Assembly: GCA_003550325.1 (NCBI GenBank)
Contig: QKWP01000240.1
Span: 299,588 to 363,587, forward strand
Source of the DNA: Gigaspora rosea
Lineage: Eukaryota > Glomeromycota > Glomeromycetes > Diversisporales > Gigasporaceae
Direction: 5' to 3'
Length of the DNA stretch: 64,000 nucleotides
Shown here: piece after piece, positions 12,600 to 27,513 of the stretch
Position numbering within the stretch: the first letter of the stretch is position 1
How the letters are laid out: each line of letters begins with the position of its first letter
Position numbers and translations under genes: made by a program
Notes under the pieces: generated by a model
Databases searched by the model: none
What the model was told of the DNA's origin: nothing
Seen by the model: the letters and a program-made list of their open reading frames with translations, nothing else

Positions 12600-13100
12600 T
12601 CCGTGTTTATATTCATTCAGTAAGACCTTACAAAATTGATCTTCATATTAATATTCACTAATCAAAACTAAAATATTTGTTTACTAGATATATAGTCAAC
12701 AAAAAAATACTAAATGTTTTAGATAATCTTCAATTATTTTAATTAATAGTATTTTATATCTTGTGTGTTATAATTTTATAGTAGTTGCGAAGTTAGTGTA
12801 GATGTGATTTAGATCAAATACGTATGAGTGATATTGTTTATAATTAAATAAAGCTTCGCTAATAATAAATATTTTGATAATAAATCGTTTGAAATTGTTA
12901 TTGATATTAGAGTCATGTTATTAATTTGATTGGTTAATGGTCATGTTTTGATCATAATATGTGATAAAATCGAATTCATGACAATATTGAATGGAAACAA
13001 ATCCACCCATATGTGATTGGTTATGATTAGGTGATCTGCTTATAGGTTAATAGGTTTTCATAGATTTCACGATCACAATATAATTCATGAACTATGGTAT
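12600..13100. other. Intergenic stretch, nothing supported
   Basis: A/T-rich sequence without a convincing ORF, repeat or RNA. If the pseudogene at 12289 had further exons, none could be recognised here. Confidence 0.35.
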
Positions 13101-13108
13101 CTCTGGAC

Positions 13109-13814
13109 TATAGATGTTGGTGAAATTAAATCAAAGTGGTGAAATGATTTCACCATTTCACCAATCACCAATCGGCAATGGTGTAATTGGTGTAACTGGT
13201 AAATTGGTGTAATTGGTGAATTGGTGAATTGGTGAATTGGTAAAATGGTGACAGTGAATTGGTGAATTGGTAAAATGATGAGCAGAATGGTGAAATGGTA
13301 AATTTCTAGAGTCTGGAATTATTTCAGTCTGGGATTCGGACTGTATTTGCTCTTCAAAAGTTAGGTTTTTGTTCAAATTTTTACATTTTATGTTTTTACA
13401 AGTACATTTAGAGATCAAACCTTTAACTGTTTAGTTCAAATTTAGATGCAAAAATGCACAATATAAAAATAAATTTTGTAAAGTAACAGAAGCAAGTAAC
13501 TTTACCTTAATTTTATTCTAACCCACCAAATTCATTGATCTTGTTGAAATAAATGAAAGAAAATGTGCTTTTTTTAAAAGACAATAATTCATCAATTCAC
13601 CGTTTCAAAATTCACTAATTCACCATTTCACCAATTCACCATTTTCACCAATTCACCATTTCACCAATTCACCAATTCACCAATTTCACCAATTTCACCA
13701 CTTCCACCACTTCACCAATTTCACCAATTTCACCAATTTCACCAAAATTTTATTTTGGTGAAACTATTTCACCATTTCACCTGGTGAAATGGTTTAATTT
13801 CACCAGCATCTATA
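13109..13814. mobile_element. hAT-like MITE with TTCACCAA arrays, 8-bp TSD
   Basis: An exact 8-bp target duplication, ctctggac, flanks the element (13101-13108 and 13815-13822). The ends are tatagatgttggtgaaatta and its inverted copy with one mismatch. Inside each end lies an array of TTCACCAA/TTGGTGAA units, with opposite orientation in the two halves (about 13141-13290 and 13600-13790). An 8-bp duplication and short TIRs fit the hAT superfamily. The 86-codon minus-strand ORF here is only the translated repeat array. There is no transposase, so it is non-autonomous. Confidence 0.9.
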
Positions 13815-13822
13815 CTCTGGAC

Positions 13823-14524
13823 CCAAGTGATTGGATTTTGATAATTTTTGCTCTTTAGATTCATCTCATCTCAAGCTAATCATTTTGACAAATAATCGAA
13901 ATGGATCCAAAGTTATTCACTATCAACTAACTAATCACAATACCCCTTCTCTCTAAAATTCAATTTTTATATCCTTTTTGTATACTAATCAAATATTTTA
14001 AAAATATATATAGTATGAAAATTCTTTTATTCTTCATTAAGCATAGTTCAAATGGTGATTGTTATATAAAAATTTGTATGATTATTAAAAAGTTTTATTA
14101 GTAGAAATTTTAACTTGGTCACAATACCCATTTATCTTATAAAAGAAAATTATAAACTTTATAATGTTTTTAGAAAAGCATTCAAATCCCATATTTGTTA
14201 ATAGTGTTTCTCCAGAAAGGTGTTCGATTTGTCAGGTAACTTTAATTATCTAATGCGCTTTAATTATATAATCTGTCGAAATCCATTTGAATCTTAAGAA
14301 GGTCTGGTCCGTTGAGTCCTTTTATATTCTAACTTTTTTTTTTTTTTTTTGTTTTTTATCAAAAGAAAAAAAAATAAAATAAAATAAATAAAAAATGAGG
14401 ATAATTAACATATTTCAAGATAGGTATGTGCTTGCGAATGTAAAATTAAGAAACTAAATAAGGATATCTGATGATTACATTTCACGAAATAAAAACTTTA
14501 TTTGTTTATGTAAAATAAAATATA
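13823..14524. other. Intergenic A/T-rich stretch
   Basis: Contains a poly(T) run (about 14334-14350) and simple A/T sequence. No gene, RNA or mobile element is supported before the MITE at 14525. Confidence 0.35.
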
Positions 14525-14773
14525 TTCCGTGAGTCAATAGAAACCAAGCAAACTTTTTATAACTAAATTTTTTTTTTAAAACTTTGAACAAAGATAACTT
14601 AACAAAAACTTGATAAAATTTTTTAAAATTAATTCTATAAACTTATAGAATTAATTTAAAGAAGAATTAATTTAAAGAAAAATTAACAAGTTTTTGTTGT
14701 TATTTTGATTTAAAGTTTTAAAAACATTTATTAAAAATATTTGCTTGATTTTAATTTCTATTGACTCACCCCA
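14525..14773. mobile_element. MITE, copy 2 (same family as 9923-10174)
   Basis: The left end ttccgtgagtcaatagaaac and right end tttctattgactcacccca form terminal inverted repeats, bordered by TA at 14523-14524 and 14774-14775. The end sequence and inner tttgcttgatt motif match the copy at 9923-10174, while the middle has diverged, including an internal duplication of gaattaatttaaaga. Confidence 0.8.
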
Positions 14774-14775
14774 TA

Positions 14776-15268
14776 TTTACAACTTGATTAAATACACCCT
14801 ACTTCGTAAAGCGGATCAATTGAACTGACAACTTTGTCAATAAATTTCCGTTAAAGTGTTACTGCACATAGTACAATAATTTTAAGTTGTCCAAAAGGAT
14901 CATTCTTCAATAGCAGGGAAAATCCATATCAACGGGTCTACTATAACGAGGGTAGAGTATATCATTATTTTTATAATTCCTAATATTTTTATACCTTAAA
15001 CCATAAATGCTTATCCTTATTCGCAATAATAAACTATCAAATAAATCACTATTTTGCCAATATGATTATTAATGCAACATTTGTAACAGCAAACTTTTTT
15101 AAGTGCAGCAACTAGATATTGATTTAAAGAAACTTGAACGAATACAACAGAATACAGTAAACATATTTTAAGTTTTTTTTTAACATTATTCATCTATCCA
15201 TTATTTATAAAATAATAAAGACTTTATTGTAAATCACAGATATATCTTTTTATACAATTCATTTTAAA
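14776..15268. other. 3' flank of the galactokinase gene
   Basis: No ORF or repeat is supported. As the gene is on the minus strand, this holds its 3' UTR and polyadenylation region; A/T richness prevents naming a single signal. Confidence 0.35.
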
Positions 15269-17247
<1,979 letters not shown>

Positions 17248-18888
17248 GATTAAAGAAATTTTTTTTTTGAATTAGTAATTTGTGAACTTAAAAAATTTTT
17301 ATAGAATACTGCAAAATTGAAAATCATTTAACGTTAAATCGATTCATTATATATTCGGAATTGGAAATGATTAGATCAAATCAGATCTGTGGGAAAGTTA
17401 TTGTGAAAATAGGGGGCAGGTTATACAACCCATACAGGGAGTACATCGGAATCATATTCGGCTGAATCGGAATTGATCAATTTTCTCCCAAGATCATAAA
17501 AAAATTTTACTAATAAATCATATCCATTCATTTAAGTAAAAAATGCCCAGCTGATAGAACATGCTAAAAAACTAGAGCCAAACGCCGACCTAGATCCGAC
17601 GCATCCGATCCGGAAATTTGGGGACAACCCTGTAAAAATCATATCCCCATGATTATTGTTAAATGATCTTCGATAAACTTAATTAGATGTGCAGTCTTTA
17701 TAACTAAACGTCTTGATTCCAAATTTCGAATAGATCAATATAAAGCTCAAATAAGCAAAGTTAAAGAGCGAAATTTATAAAAAATTAACCAATTGCTTTA
17801 AAATTCTTCCAAGCGATCCAGATAGCAAGTGCAATTAAAATAGTTTAGTAAAAAAAATTTATTTACCATATATAACGTAAAAAAAACTTCTGTAACTTTG
17901 TAATGGTGGTAACGAAGAATCAATTTATGTCAAGATTTTAATTCAAAAAAAGAAGACGCAACCTGTGCATCTAAAAATATGAGACCAATTTTTATATACA
18001 AAAGTACTACTGCATAATTTATTGATCGATTAAAATGCCCGATTATTAGAAAAATAGTATAACTATATAATATTGTATTTAAAGTAATCAATCAAATGCA
18101 AAATATCTTATACTCAAATCTTTTGTATTCATGCAATAAATAAATTTGCATTATTATATCTTATTCAATATCAAAGCAATCTTCAGAGCCTGATGTTATG
18201 ACTTCAGATAAATGTTCTCTTCAGGTACAACTTAATTACAATAGCTTGTAAGTTTTATATCAAAAAGTTTATTATAGAAATGTAATCTTAACACAATCTA
18301 ACACAATCTTAATATGCATAATCAAGTATAAAAAGGACAATTGAGTGTGTTAAAATCCGATGAAAGTTGCGATTTTATGGGCAATACAGACATGCCCAAG
18401 AATGAAAAAAAATCGTTTGTATGAAATTATTAGCAAGTATAAGAACATTGTTAAACTACATATTAAAAAAAAAAAATCAATGTTTCATGTTTACTTATAA
18501 ATAAATACTTATTTACTATTACTCTCAAAATCATTTCATTCGTATTAATTTGAGTCTAAAGAAGATCTATTTATCAATAAATTAAAACAGCAAATACTAT
18601 TTACTAATCATATTCATAAATACGTATTCTTAAACACTTATTTACCATTTTGAGTACTGTTCAAATAATTATTCTATTTAATTGATGAGTATATATAAAA
18701 ATCTCAAAAGAATTTATTGCGCTTTGCAAATTTTGTATCCCCTATGATTATTGATTTTGATTGCGATTGTGTTTATAAAGCCTCGCCAATTTATCATAAA
18801 TCTGAGTTTGTGTTAGCTAGGAGTTAGAAATGACTGTCGGCAATCACAATCACTATAAAAAAAATAAAATAAAATAAAATTTATCATG
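17248..18888. other. 5' flank of galactokinase and intergenic stretch
   Basis: Contains the presumptive galactokinase promoter. No TATA box or upstream element could be named with confidence. Further left is A/T-rich DNA with no supported gene. Confidence 0.35.
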
Positions 18889-18981
18889 TGCCGCCAAGGG
18901 AAAATAGGACATCGGTTTATCATTGATTATTTATTTAAATAATCAATGATAAACCAGTGTCTCATTTTCCCTTGGCGTCAC
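18889..18981. mobile_element. 93-bp foldback element
   Basis: An almost perfect palindrome with arms of about 44 bp. The left arm begins tgccgccaagggaaaat and the right arm ends attttcccttggcgtca; the arms meet at ttatttaaataa. Four or five mismatches in total. The transcript would fold into a long hairpin. It resembles a minimal MITE; the flanks give no clear duplication. Confidence 0.7.
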
Positions 18982-20930
18982 TCATATATAAGTTAATACT
19001 GTATTTGATAGTGATTTTAACTGCAAATGTACACGTTGTCATAAACACAATATGTTTAAAGTATGGTGTCTGATGTGTGATCTAACATAACTGTTCAAGG
19101 ATAAGAAAGCGTAAATGAGAATATTGATGATTACATCAAATTTTCAATTTAAAACTGTTGATTATAAAAATCAACTGATTCAATATATTATCGGATGTTA
19201 AAAGTGTTGGAAAAGGGGGATTTGACTCTTTGTATTTCAGTAACTTGATTGGATGGCACACAAAAAGCTGATTGTTATTTCGGTAAATATGTAGAAGCTC
19301 GTGAACAATCTAGAATAGTTACACTCAAAAAATTGGCAAGTTTTAAGGAGAAAATTTTGATTTGTTGAAGTAAATTTATTACTTTTACAATTCACCAAAT
19401 AATTTATTAATGTTAAACTTGAAGTCTCACGAAATATAAATTAATCCTAGTAACAGGTAAATCGCGATACATTTGAATAACTCAAAATACAAAAAAACAA
19501 ATGAGATTTTAATATTTCAGCATGCAAATTCATAAATATTTAAGGAAAAAATTTTAATAAACTTACATGAAAGACTGAATTACAGATATTTAATATAAAT
19601 TAAAATAATCTTTACAGATTTTAAAATAAGTTCATGCAGATTTTTATAGTGATGATATTTTGCAAGAAAATACTCTAATAAAATGTAAATCTTATATTTC
19701 AGACCTAAGATTGTATAGAAAGAAAGGTATGAATATTTCAGAAGACGATATTTATGGAGTCATGCCCAGTTTCTCATGAAATTCTACCAGATTTACGCAA
19801 GCAGCAGACATTTATTGATTTAATATTATTATGACAAATTCTCAACTGGACAAAGGATATAAATTTATTAATAATTGATTAAAGTGGAAATTACATCTAG
19901 ATATTGCTTTCCGAATTTCTGGATGCTATAATAGAAAATGTATATATTAAAATTTCCTAGAATAACTTAATACTTGGAATATTTACAAAAAATTATTGAT
20001 TAGTTTAAAAAATTAGGTTCATATGATGAAAATTGTAGAGGAATCAATTTTTCTAAGAAAAAATGATAGTGATAAAATAATTGTTAGGAAGTATAATGGT
20101 TCTCCGGAATAAAATGTATCAGGGAAATGATCATGTCGGGAAAGTGATTGTACAGTACAGTAGATAATGATTGCAGTAGGAAAGTGATTGTAAAGAGATG
20201 ATTGTATTAGGAAAGTAATTATTGTAAAAAAGATGTGTTATATATTGTAAAATATATTTAAACCATTGTTGGAAATTTAGGCGAGTTTTGACCACTATAA
20301 TAAGTCTAGGTCACAAATAAATTAGTCTGAGTTTTTATTCTTACACGTAATTTATGTAATTCTGTCAATTATTTGTACAAGTTCAGCTTGCTTTACACAA
20401 ACAGCTGTTTTAAATTACTTAATAATAAAGATATAAGCAAGACCTCACATTAAAAAGAAAAAAAAAGTGTTGATTTGACCAGATCAATTCAAATTTGACC
20501 GGTCTGATCCAGGGCTTCAGAAACTCCAAGAAAACGTAATTTTCTCCTAAGACAGAATATCAGTAGTAAAAGTTCAATACAGTACTCATTTAGACTTTAA
20601 AGTGTCTTCATAAAAAATTTTTATATAGACCTATTGTTTAAGTTTTCCACTTATATACCGTTGATATACATAGGGTGTTAAATGGATGATTTGCATGGAG
20701 AATACTTTTAATAGTTTTTGTCAAGTTTTTCAAAATGTTGTAACGAAAATTTTTTAGCATGTCAAAACTGTAATAATTGATATACAGTAGTTGTCATTAC
20801 TATTAATATTATAAATTACCGTTTCTTATAGACAGTTAGTTGATTACTATTATAAAGAATAAAATGTCATAAATAAAGTAAATTTAATATTAATAATTTA
20901 ACTCTTTATTTCAATTAAAGTTTATGAATG
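18982..20930. other. Intergenic stretch 3' of TPP2
   Basis: No ORF over about 60 codons and no convincing mobile element. A segment from TGTTAGG at 20082 onward has repeated gtgattgta / aggaaagtgatt motifs and could be an old solo LTR, but neither a 3' end nor a duplication was found. Confidence 0.3.
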
Positions 20931-21069
20931 ACAATTTTAGCATCAAAAAGAAAAAATAAATAATGATGTCTAAGTAAATAAAAGTAAATTTAAATTATCT
21001 ATATTAAACTCTAACATTTTAAAAATTTTAATTAATAATCTTTAAAAAGTTATTGATTAATATTATATC

Positions 21070-24000
21070 TTAAAAAGGTGCATAACCACCAGGTGGAATC
21101 CTAATAAACTTCCATTTTTCTTCATATTTTTCCCAAGGTTTCCATTCAATTTCTTTCAACAATTCAATCTTCAATTTTAAAGCCTTTTCGTAATCTTTAA
21201 TATTGTCATTACCCAATCCAGTTTCTCCAAACCATTTTCCAAGTGCCTTAAGTGCATTTCCATATCGTTTTTCTCGTCTTTCACGTGTAATATAAATTTG
21301 CAGTTGTTTAAAATCTGATACAGGTGGTAATGCATCTAACCATTGAGCAAGTTGTTTCCAAGTTTCTTCAAGTTGTGTCGATAAATTGTCACTTGATGAA
21401 CTAATTGATGAAAGAACTGCTAAAGCTTGAATTTTAGATCCTAAAGCTAATATGACAGCTTTCTTCTTATCATCATTTTCTTTTTTCTTCTTTTTAGCGG
21501 CTTCATTAGGATTGGGATCTTGTTTAACTCCATAATATTGTGCCAATTCATCTAAATCAATCTTCTTTAATAATTCTTCTGAAACTTCCAAGATTTTATT
21601 CGCTGTTTCAGGTGACATATTTTCTTTTTCTCCATTACTTCCAGAAGAAGTTGATTCAAGTAGCAATTCTAATTTATTTTGGAAAATTGGTATGTGTGAC
21701 GGATAACGATCTTCCAAATCTGATAATAATTCCTCTCTTGCTGTTGATTCCGCAGGAAACTTTTTTAAATAAGAAATTTGTAAATCTCGAATTGCTTCTA
21801 AAAGATCTTCATTAATTTTATCCTTTTTTTCTAATTTTTCTGTAGATTCGGATGGTCCTGAATCACTAGTAGGTGCCGGTCCTTTTCCATCTTCGCCTCC
21901 ATTGGTTGAATCTTTTTTGGCAGGAGGAGGTGGGATTAAAAAATTAACAGCGTATTGTCCACCATCAATCTTCAAAGAGTTTATAAAATTTAAACGTCCT
22001 AATAATAAATCACCAGGTTTACTATCTTTTGGATAAACAGAGTAATCATTCGGTGATCCGATAAATACTGCTTGTCTTTCCCCTTTTTCCAAATAATTTT
22101 TTACACCTGTAGGTTTTTCAGCCATGAAAACATCATGTATCTGACTATATGAATCCAAATTTATTTTTTTGGATAAATTGTAATCTAAAAAGCATATTGT
22201 GTTATTCAACTTTTCTAATAATTCCAGTGAAGGGTGGCGAATTTGTGCTCGAATAACATAATCTCCTTTATGTTCTAGTTTAAAATTCTTGGCGTAAATA
22301 TCTAAATGACCGATAATTCTTTTATTGGCATCATATACTAAATGAATACGACAGAGTTTCAATTACAATTAGTAAATAAATTAATTTAATAACTATATTA
22401 CATTTAAAAAGAGTACTTGTATTTAAAGAACCTACGTATTGCAAAGAAGTCTTCGAAATAAGATTCATACAATAAATCAAAGAATGCTGTAAATCTTGGT
22501 GTAAGGGACAAATTCTTTTCGGGTGTAGAAAATTTATATGTTAATGTTAGAGCATGTACTCTTCTAGAATCTGGAAGAACATTACGATCTACGCTGAGTG
22601 GTTTTAAGGATGATTCTGTTGGTCGAATTTCCTTACGGATGACATCTATTAAAATATAAAAATTTATTCAAATGAAAAAAATATTTTTTACAGTTATTTT
22701 TACTAACACGTTAGCATTGAATAAATTCTTACCAAGTTGAACAGAGGGATTAATTCCATCTTCTCGTCTAACAGGAGCGGTAATGTCCAAACGAGTAAAT
22801 GGACTTCCACCATTGATAAAAACGGTTTTACTTCCACTTATGGCATTATTTGCAATTTGAATACCATGGAAAACAAATTCTAATGATATATCATGATTTC
22901 CAATGCTGGACCAATATTGTGCCACGCAAATCTTTTTTCAAGAGAAAAAAATACAATAATAAAATAATCGGTCTTCAAATTAAAAAATCAAACCAACAAA
23001 TCTAAACCTACAAACCTCCATAGTTGCACCACCACAAACAGCAAAGTTTCTTTTTTCAATTTGTTCTTCACCATTTACATCACCATAACTACCTTTAGCA
23101 AAAGAAAAGATATATTCACGTTCTTGAAATTTGAATCGTCTTAGTGGCAACAATTGTATCATATGTAACCAGAAAAATGCTGGTGAAGTAGTCTTAATCG
23201 TAGTAGATTTAAGCGTTACACCTTTTAAATATGTGTAATTTTGGTTATCGAAAAATATTTACAACAAAAAGAAAGAAGTATAAATATAAATTTATATATA
23301 CTTGCGTACGTAGCACCATCAGGAACCTTAATAAACCTTCTTTCAATATGACCAGGACCAAAAGATAATTTATCAAAGCAAAGTTTAGACCCGTTAGTTA
23401 AAATACTTGGTTTTGTAACAGTGATTGGCACTCGGAACAGGGGTCCCCTGTCTGGACAAGTTGTATCATAACCCTAGCGGAAAAGATTATCTTGTTATAT
23501 TTTAAAAAATTTAATACAAATTTATAATAAATAAACCGTCTAAGAAATTTACTTGAACTTCAGCAAAATAAAATCCACCAGGGGTTAAATTAGTTGGATC
23601 AACTTTTACATCAAATGATCGGCCTACATAACATAAATAATATTCAATATTAGATGAACATAAAAGTAATATTAAAGACGGATAATGTTACTTACCATTA
23701 CTACCTAAAAACAAGAAATCAGTTGCACGCACCCAGGTTTGTGTGCAAACCAAAGCAAATCTAGTTTCTAGTTCAAATTTCTTTTGGTTAACTTCTCCAG
23801 AGATTGGGTCCAACTCTTTCATAAATTTGGGCCTGACAAGAACATTAATAGTTTGTGGACTTGAAGTTTCATGTGATTCTCTCAAATATATACCACGTTT
23901 ACTTCTTGGTTTGTTTGAAATATTGACCTAGATTTAAATTACATAACAGATAATTAAATAGTTATGCATTTAATTTATTAAATTTAGTTAAACTATGAAG

Positions 24001-26600
24001 GTTATTTTATATATAATATATTTATGTAATATATTTCACACCTCGTAAACAATGTCTTGATCAGGAGTTTCGTAAAATTTTTCGAGATATTCCCATGCCT
24101 TTTCAACTTGTAAAAGCCCAATATCAAAATTTTCATTTATTTGTTTGGAACTATTAATTAGAGCATTTTTAATCCTATAAGGTGAGTACTTTTTATTTTC
24201 AGCCATAAGACCTGATAGAATTAATGCTATACATCCAGTTGCATTAGGCGAAGACCTATAGTTATTAACAAAGGCTACAGTTAAACATATAAGTCGTAAT
24301 AAGATTTTTTTTTTTTTTATAACCCCGAGATAGCAGTTATCTGGCGACGTCGAATGACGCGATTGTAATAAGATTTGATAAAGTTTTATAAATACATGGA
24401 TGTTCCATTCATCAATTGAGACTTTGTTAAGGAATATAGTGGAGTAGACGTGATAGCACTGTTCAAATAAGTACATAATGTTATTATTATTGAATCTTAT
24501 AAATCCAAAAAAGATTTTGTGAGTAATAAATTACCCTCCGGGGGCATATATTGCAACACCAATATCACCATCAGCAGTAGGGCCTTGAGAACTCCATGTG
24601 TACGCGCGTTCAGGGACTGACTCAAGAAGCCCATATTCAGCTTGAATCATTGAATGACTAACATATGCACCAACTCCAATAATATCTAATAAAAAAAAAA
24701 CATTGTAGTTACACATCATAACAATGATCGAAAAAATACATTAACAAGAAAAAATTCACATACCACTAGAAGTACCACCAGGTGCACCATTTGTACTCAA
24801 AGCAGGACCACTATTGCCAGCACTGCTTACGAAAATGCAACCATACTTTCCAATAACTTCGTCGCGAATTAATTTAACAAAGTGACCATAATTTGGTACA
24901 GATGATGCTTCACCAAAACTCATATTAGCGACATTACATTTAGTTTCCACAAGCGATATAGCAGCTCTTGCCAACGCGGCACCAGTTTCCATAGCATCTA
25001 ATCGTGTATCACCAATTTTAAGCGCAACAATCTATACATGAAGCATAAATTTTTGTGCGATAATAATTATTAATACTTCATTTTGCATCATAAATACAAG
25101 CATAATAAATAACTTCTTACTTGAGCACCTGGAGCAACCTATAACGACCATAATAATAATAAAAAAATATATATATTTTCCTTTAAAGCATTTAATAAAT
25201 TAACAATAATTTACATTTAATTTCTAAATTTTGAATACCCCGTTAAGAACAGGTTCATCTGGATGATATGCAGCAGAAATAGCAGCAACATGAGTTCCGT
25301 GTTCATTAGATGTAGTAACAATACTTTACAATAGAAATAAGGTGATATTTAAGATGTTAATATATAAATGTAATGAAATACATAAATAATAATAATAATC
25401 ACCTGACAATATTTCCTTCTTCATAAATATTAACAGAAAAATTCATTCTATCTTCCTTGCTAAAAGTGTGATATTGTCGTTCCTTTCGGTAATCAGTTAA
25501 AAGTGGAGCATCTATAATTCCAATAGTTAATATATTTTTGAAAAAATATAAAGTCATATAAAAAAATAACTAATTTTTAATATATTTGAAAAAAAACCTC
25601 TCAAGTCACAACTTTCATCAACATCAACAACAACTCTCCAATCACTTCCGTCAAAGAATGTAACCACATCTACAATTATACCAGGATCATCATAATTTTT
25701 TAACAAATCTTTTAGCACTTCTATTCTTGCTTCAAGATCAGCTTTAGTAGCAAGATCACTTTCTGGTGGATTCGAAGAAGAATGAGATTCTTCCCAAAGA
25801 GAGAGATTATGTTGTGCTTCAGCCTGAAGCCGATAATGTTCTTTTTCAAAATCTTTTTTATGTTCCTAAAAGAAGATATGATTTTAGTTTTAAAAAAGAA
25901 TAGTTAAATAAAAAGAGAATCAAAATTACAACTGTTTTTTAATAACCTTTCGAAGCCTATTAACCAATTCACTTGGAAACAATTCATATAATCTTTTAAT
26001 ACCAATATGATATTCTCCTGAAGGATTGTTCCATTTTGGATCAATGATAAGAGTACGACCAGTTAAGCCTTGAATTGTATGTAAAGTTTCATTTCCATCT
26101 TCTTTGATAACAGGTTTTACAACAACCTTTGTCGTTACATCACCTATCATTTTAAATAAATAGTAAATCAGAAAACATTTAAGGTACTTTAAATATATAA
26201 AAATTTTTTCGTATTTTTTTTTTACCAGAACCGCTACAATCGACGATATCAACAATCTTTGGTTTTCCTTCAGTAGTAGTCTAAAATCAAGAATGATTAA
26301 GAAAGTTTAACTGAGTTAAATTGATATTTAATAGAGAATATTTGTTACCTGTAAACCAGCAGCACCAGGATCAACACCAGTATCTAATATCGCTATAGTA
26401 ACACCACGGCCATCATATTCAGGATGTTTTTTCAAAAATGATGCTGCTTCGGTTTCCTTTTATTATTTTATAATACCAATTAACTGGGAGAAAAGAATAC
26501 ATCTTTATATGTATAACAAGAAAATCGGAGATCGTACCTCCTTAGGAAGTAATCCATATGTAGGAAAATCAGGGATTGAGTTGGATAATTTATATGACAT
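21070..26600 (-). CDS. TPP2: Tripeptidyl-peptidase II (S8A subtilisin-like)
   Basis: A giant cytosolic serine peptidase that removes tripeptides from peptides released by the proteasome. Nineteen exons fit in frame: 26600-26538, 26456-26349, 26280-26226, 26143-25947, 25865-25598, 25511-25403, 25323-25239, 25138-25121, 25031-24764, 24685-24535, 24458-24396, 24255-24042, 23927-23696, 23623-23553, 23473-23302, 23221-23016, 22931-22733, 22645-22436, 22337-21070. The product is 1318 aa (human about 1250). Catalytic residues are Asp46 (ILDTGVDPG), His275 (EHGTHVAA) and Ser461 (NGTSMSSP); the oxyanion Asn374 is in SSAGNSGP. The long insert between Asp and His is typical of TPPII. The C-terminal half matches TPPII (LIPPP segment, terminal PPGGY) and has a charged linker around the KKKKKE run. 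Exon 8 is only 18 nt. Donors after exons 4, 5 and 16 are GTTATT, GTTTTT and GTTTGT. No internal stop was found. Confidence 0.95.
24308..24364 (-). mobile_element. Tiny retroposed fragment with poly(A) in TPP2 intron 11
   Basis: A 12-bp direct repeat, gtaataagattt, lies at 24296-24307 and 24365-24376. Between the copies, read on the minus strand, is a ~44-nt sequence of higher GC content ending in a run of about 13 A. Direct repeats around a poly(A)-tailed insert are the signature of LINE-mediated retroposition. The source RNA was not identified. The insertion is wholly intronic and does not affect the reading frame. Confidence 0.65.
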
Positions 26601-27513
26601 TTTTTGAAGAGTTTTTTGGAACAAATCTTTTTGGATAATTTATTATAAATCAGGAAGAGTAAAAAAAGCTTAGCATATAGTATCTATTATAAAACCCGAT
26701 AATCCGCTAGTTTGAAATGTTAACTTTATGGCTGCTTTACATTGAATGCTTATGCTAAGGCATTTCATAAGTTAATGAAGAAAATAATTACCTACCGTCA
26801 ATACCGTCCCTTGCTACCAGCGAATGGCTAAAAAAAACGTGGATATGCAAAATCGATAAACTCTGGTTAAATTTTCTTTCAATTTCAAATATGGTCAATG
26901 AAAATTTTAGACTCACTTTTTCGAAGAAAAAATATAAAAATGATCGAGTCGTCGTTGTAAAAATGATTTATGATATTGATTATTAAATATGTTAATACTT
27001 AAAGTATTACATTTACTACGAACATTACAAATCCCAACACTGTTTCCTCGAAAAAATTGAAATATCATAATTCACAAACCTTATTAACAAACAAAAAAAA
27101 CCAGATGGATTCTTAAATGTATGATTTTTTGACTTGATCCAGATATTTATATAGCGGTGCATTAAAAAATTTGAATTGGTTACACGTAGTACGTAAGCAA
27201 CGTTTACGTAAAACAAATCACTAATTTTGGTTAAATTGTTAGGGAAATCTGGTCTCATACTGCAGTAGTACGAGTACGTACATGTACACGTACGTACGTA
27301 CGTACTTACGTACGATGACGAAGCATCATCACCGGAGGCTGTAGAACAAGCGTTGACGGAAATAACTTGCATTGCTAGTAGGTAAAAAAAAACCCCCCCC
27401 CGATTTTTAATGATTTTTATGCTTTTTAACTTGATTTAATAAAATGTGTTTAAAACATCGGTGATTCTAGTGTTGATGGCTGCAGCTAGAATTACTGCAT
27501 CTGATTACTTTTT
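26601..27513. other. 5' flank of TPP2
   Basis: Holds the presumptive TPP2 promoter. A run of ACGT/GTAC palindromic tetramers occupies about 27270-27314, and a homopolymer junction of A8 then C9 lies near 27385-27401. A 115-codon minus-strand ORF (27025-27372) crosses the ACGT run and has no recognised motif, so it is not called. Confidence 0.4.

Noticed and set aside
13158..13418. 86-codon minus-strand ORF rich in His, Thr and Asn repeats
   Set aside because: It is the translated TTCACCAA array of a hAT-like MITE, not a protein-coding gene.
20082..20410. Possible solo LTR beginning TGTTAGG
   Set aside because: No 3' terminus, partner LTR, polypurine tract or 5-bp duplication could be shown.
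24036..24476. 146-codon minus-strand ORF as a single TPP2 exon
   Set aside because: Only its downstream part is coding. The upstream part reads intron 11 and the retroposed insert in the wrong frame. Exon 11 lies in another frame and supplies the catalytic Ser.
27025..27372. 115-codon minus-strand ORF upstream of TPP2
   Set aside because: It crosses a simple ACGT repeat and has no motif, no plausible splicing and no family resemblance.
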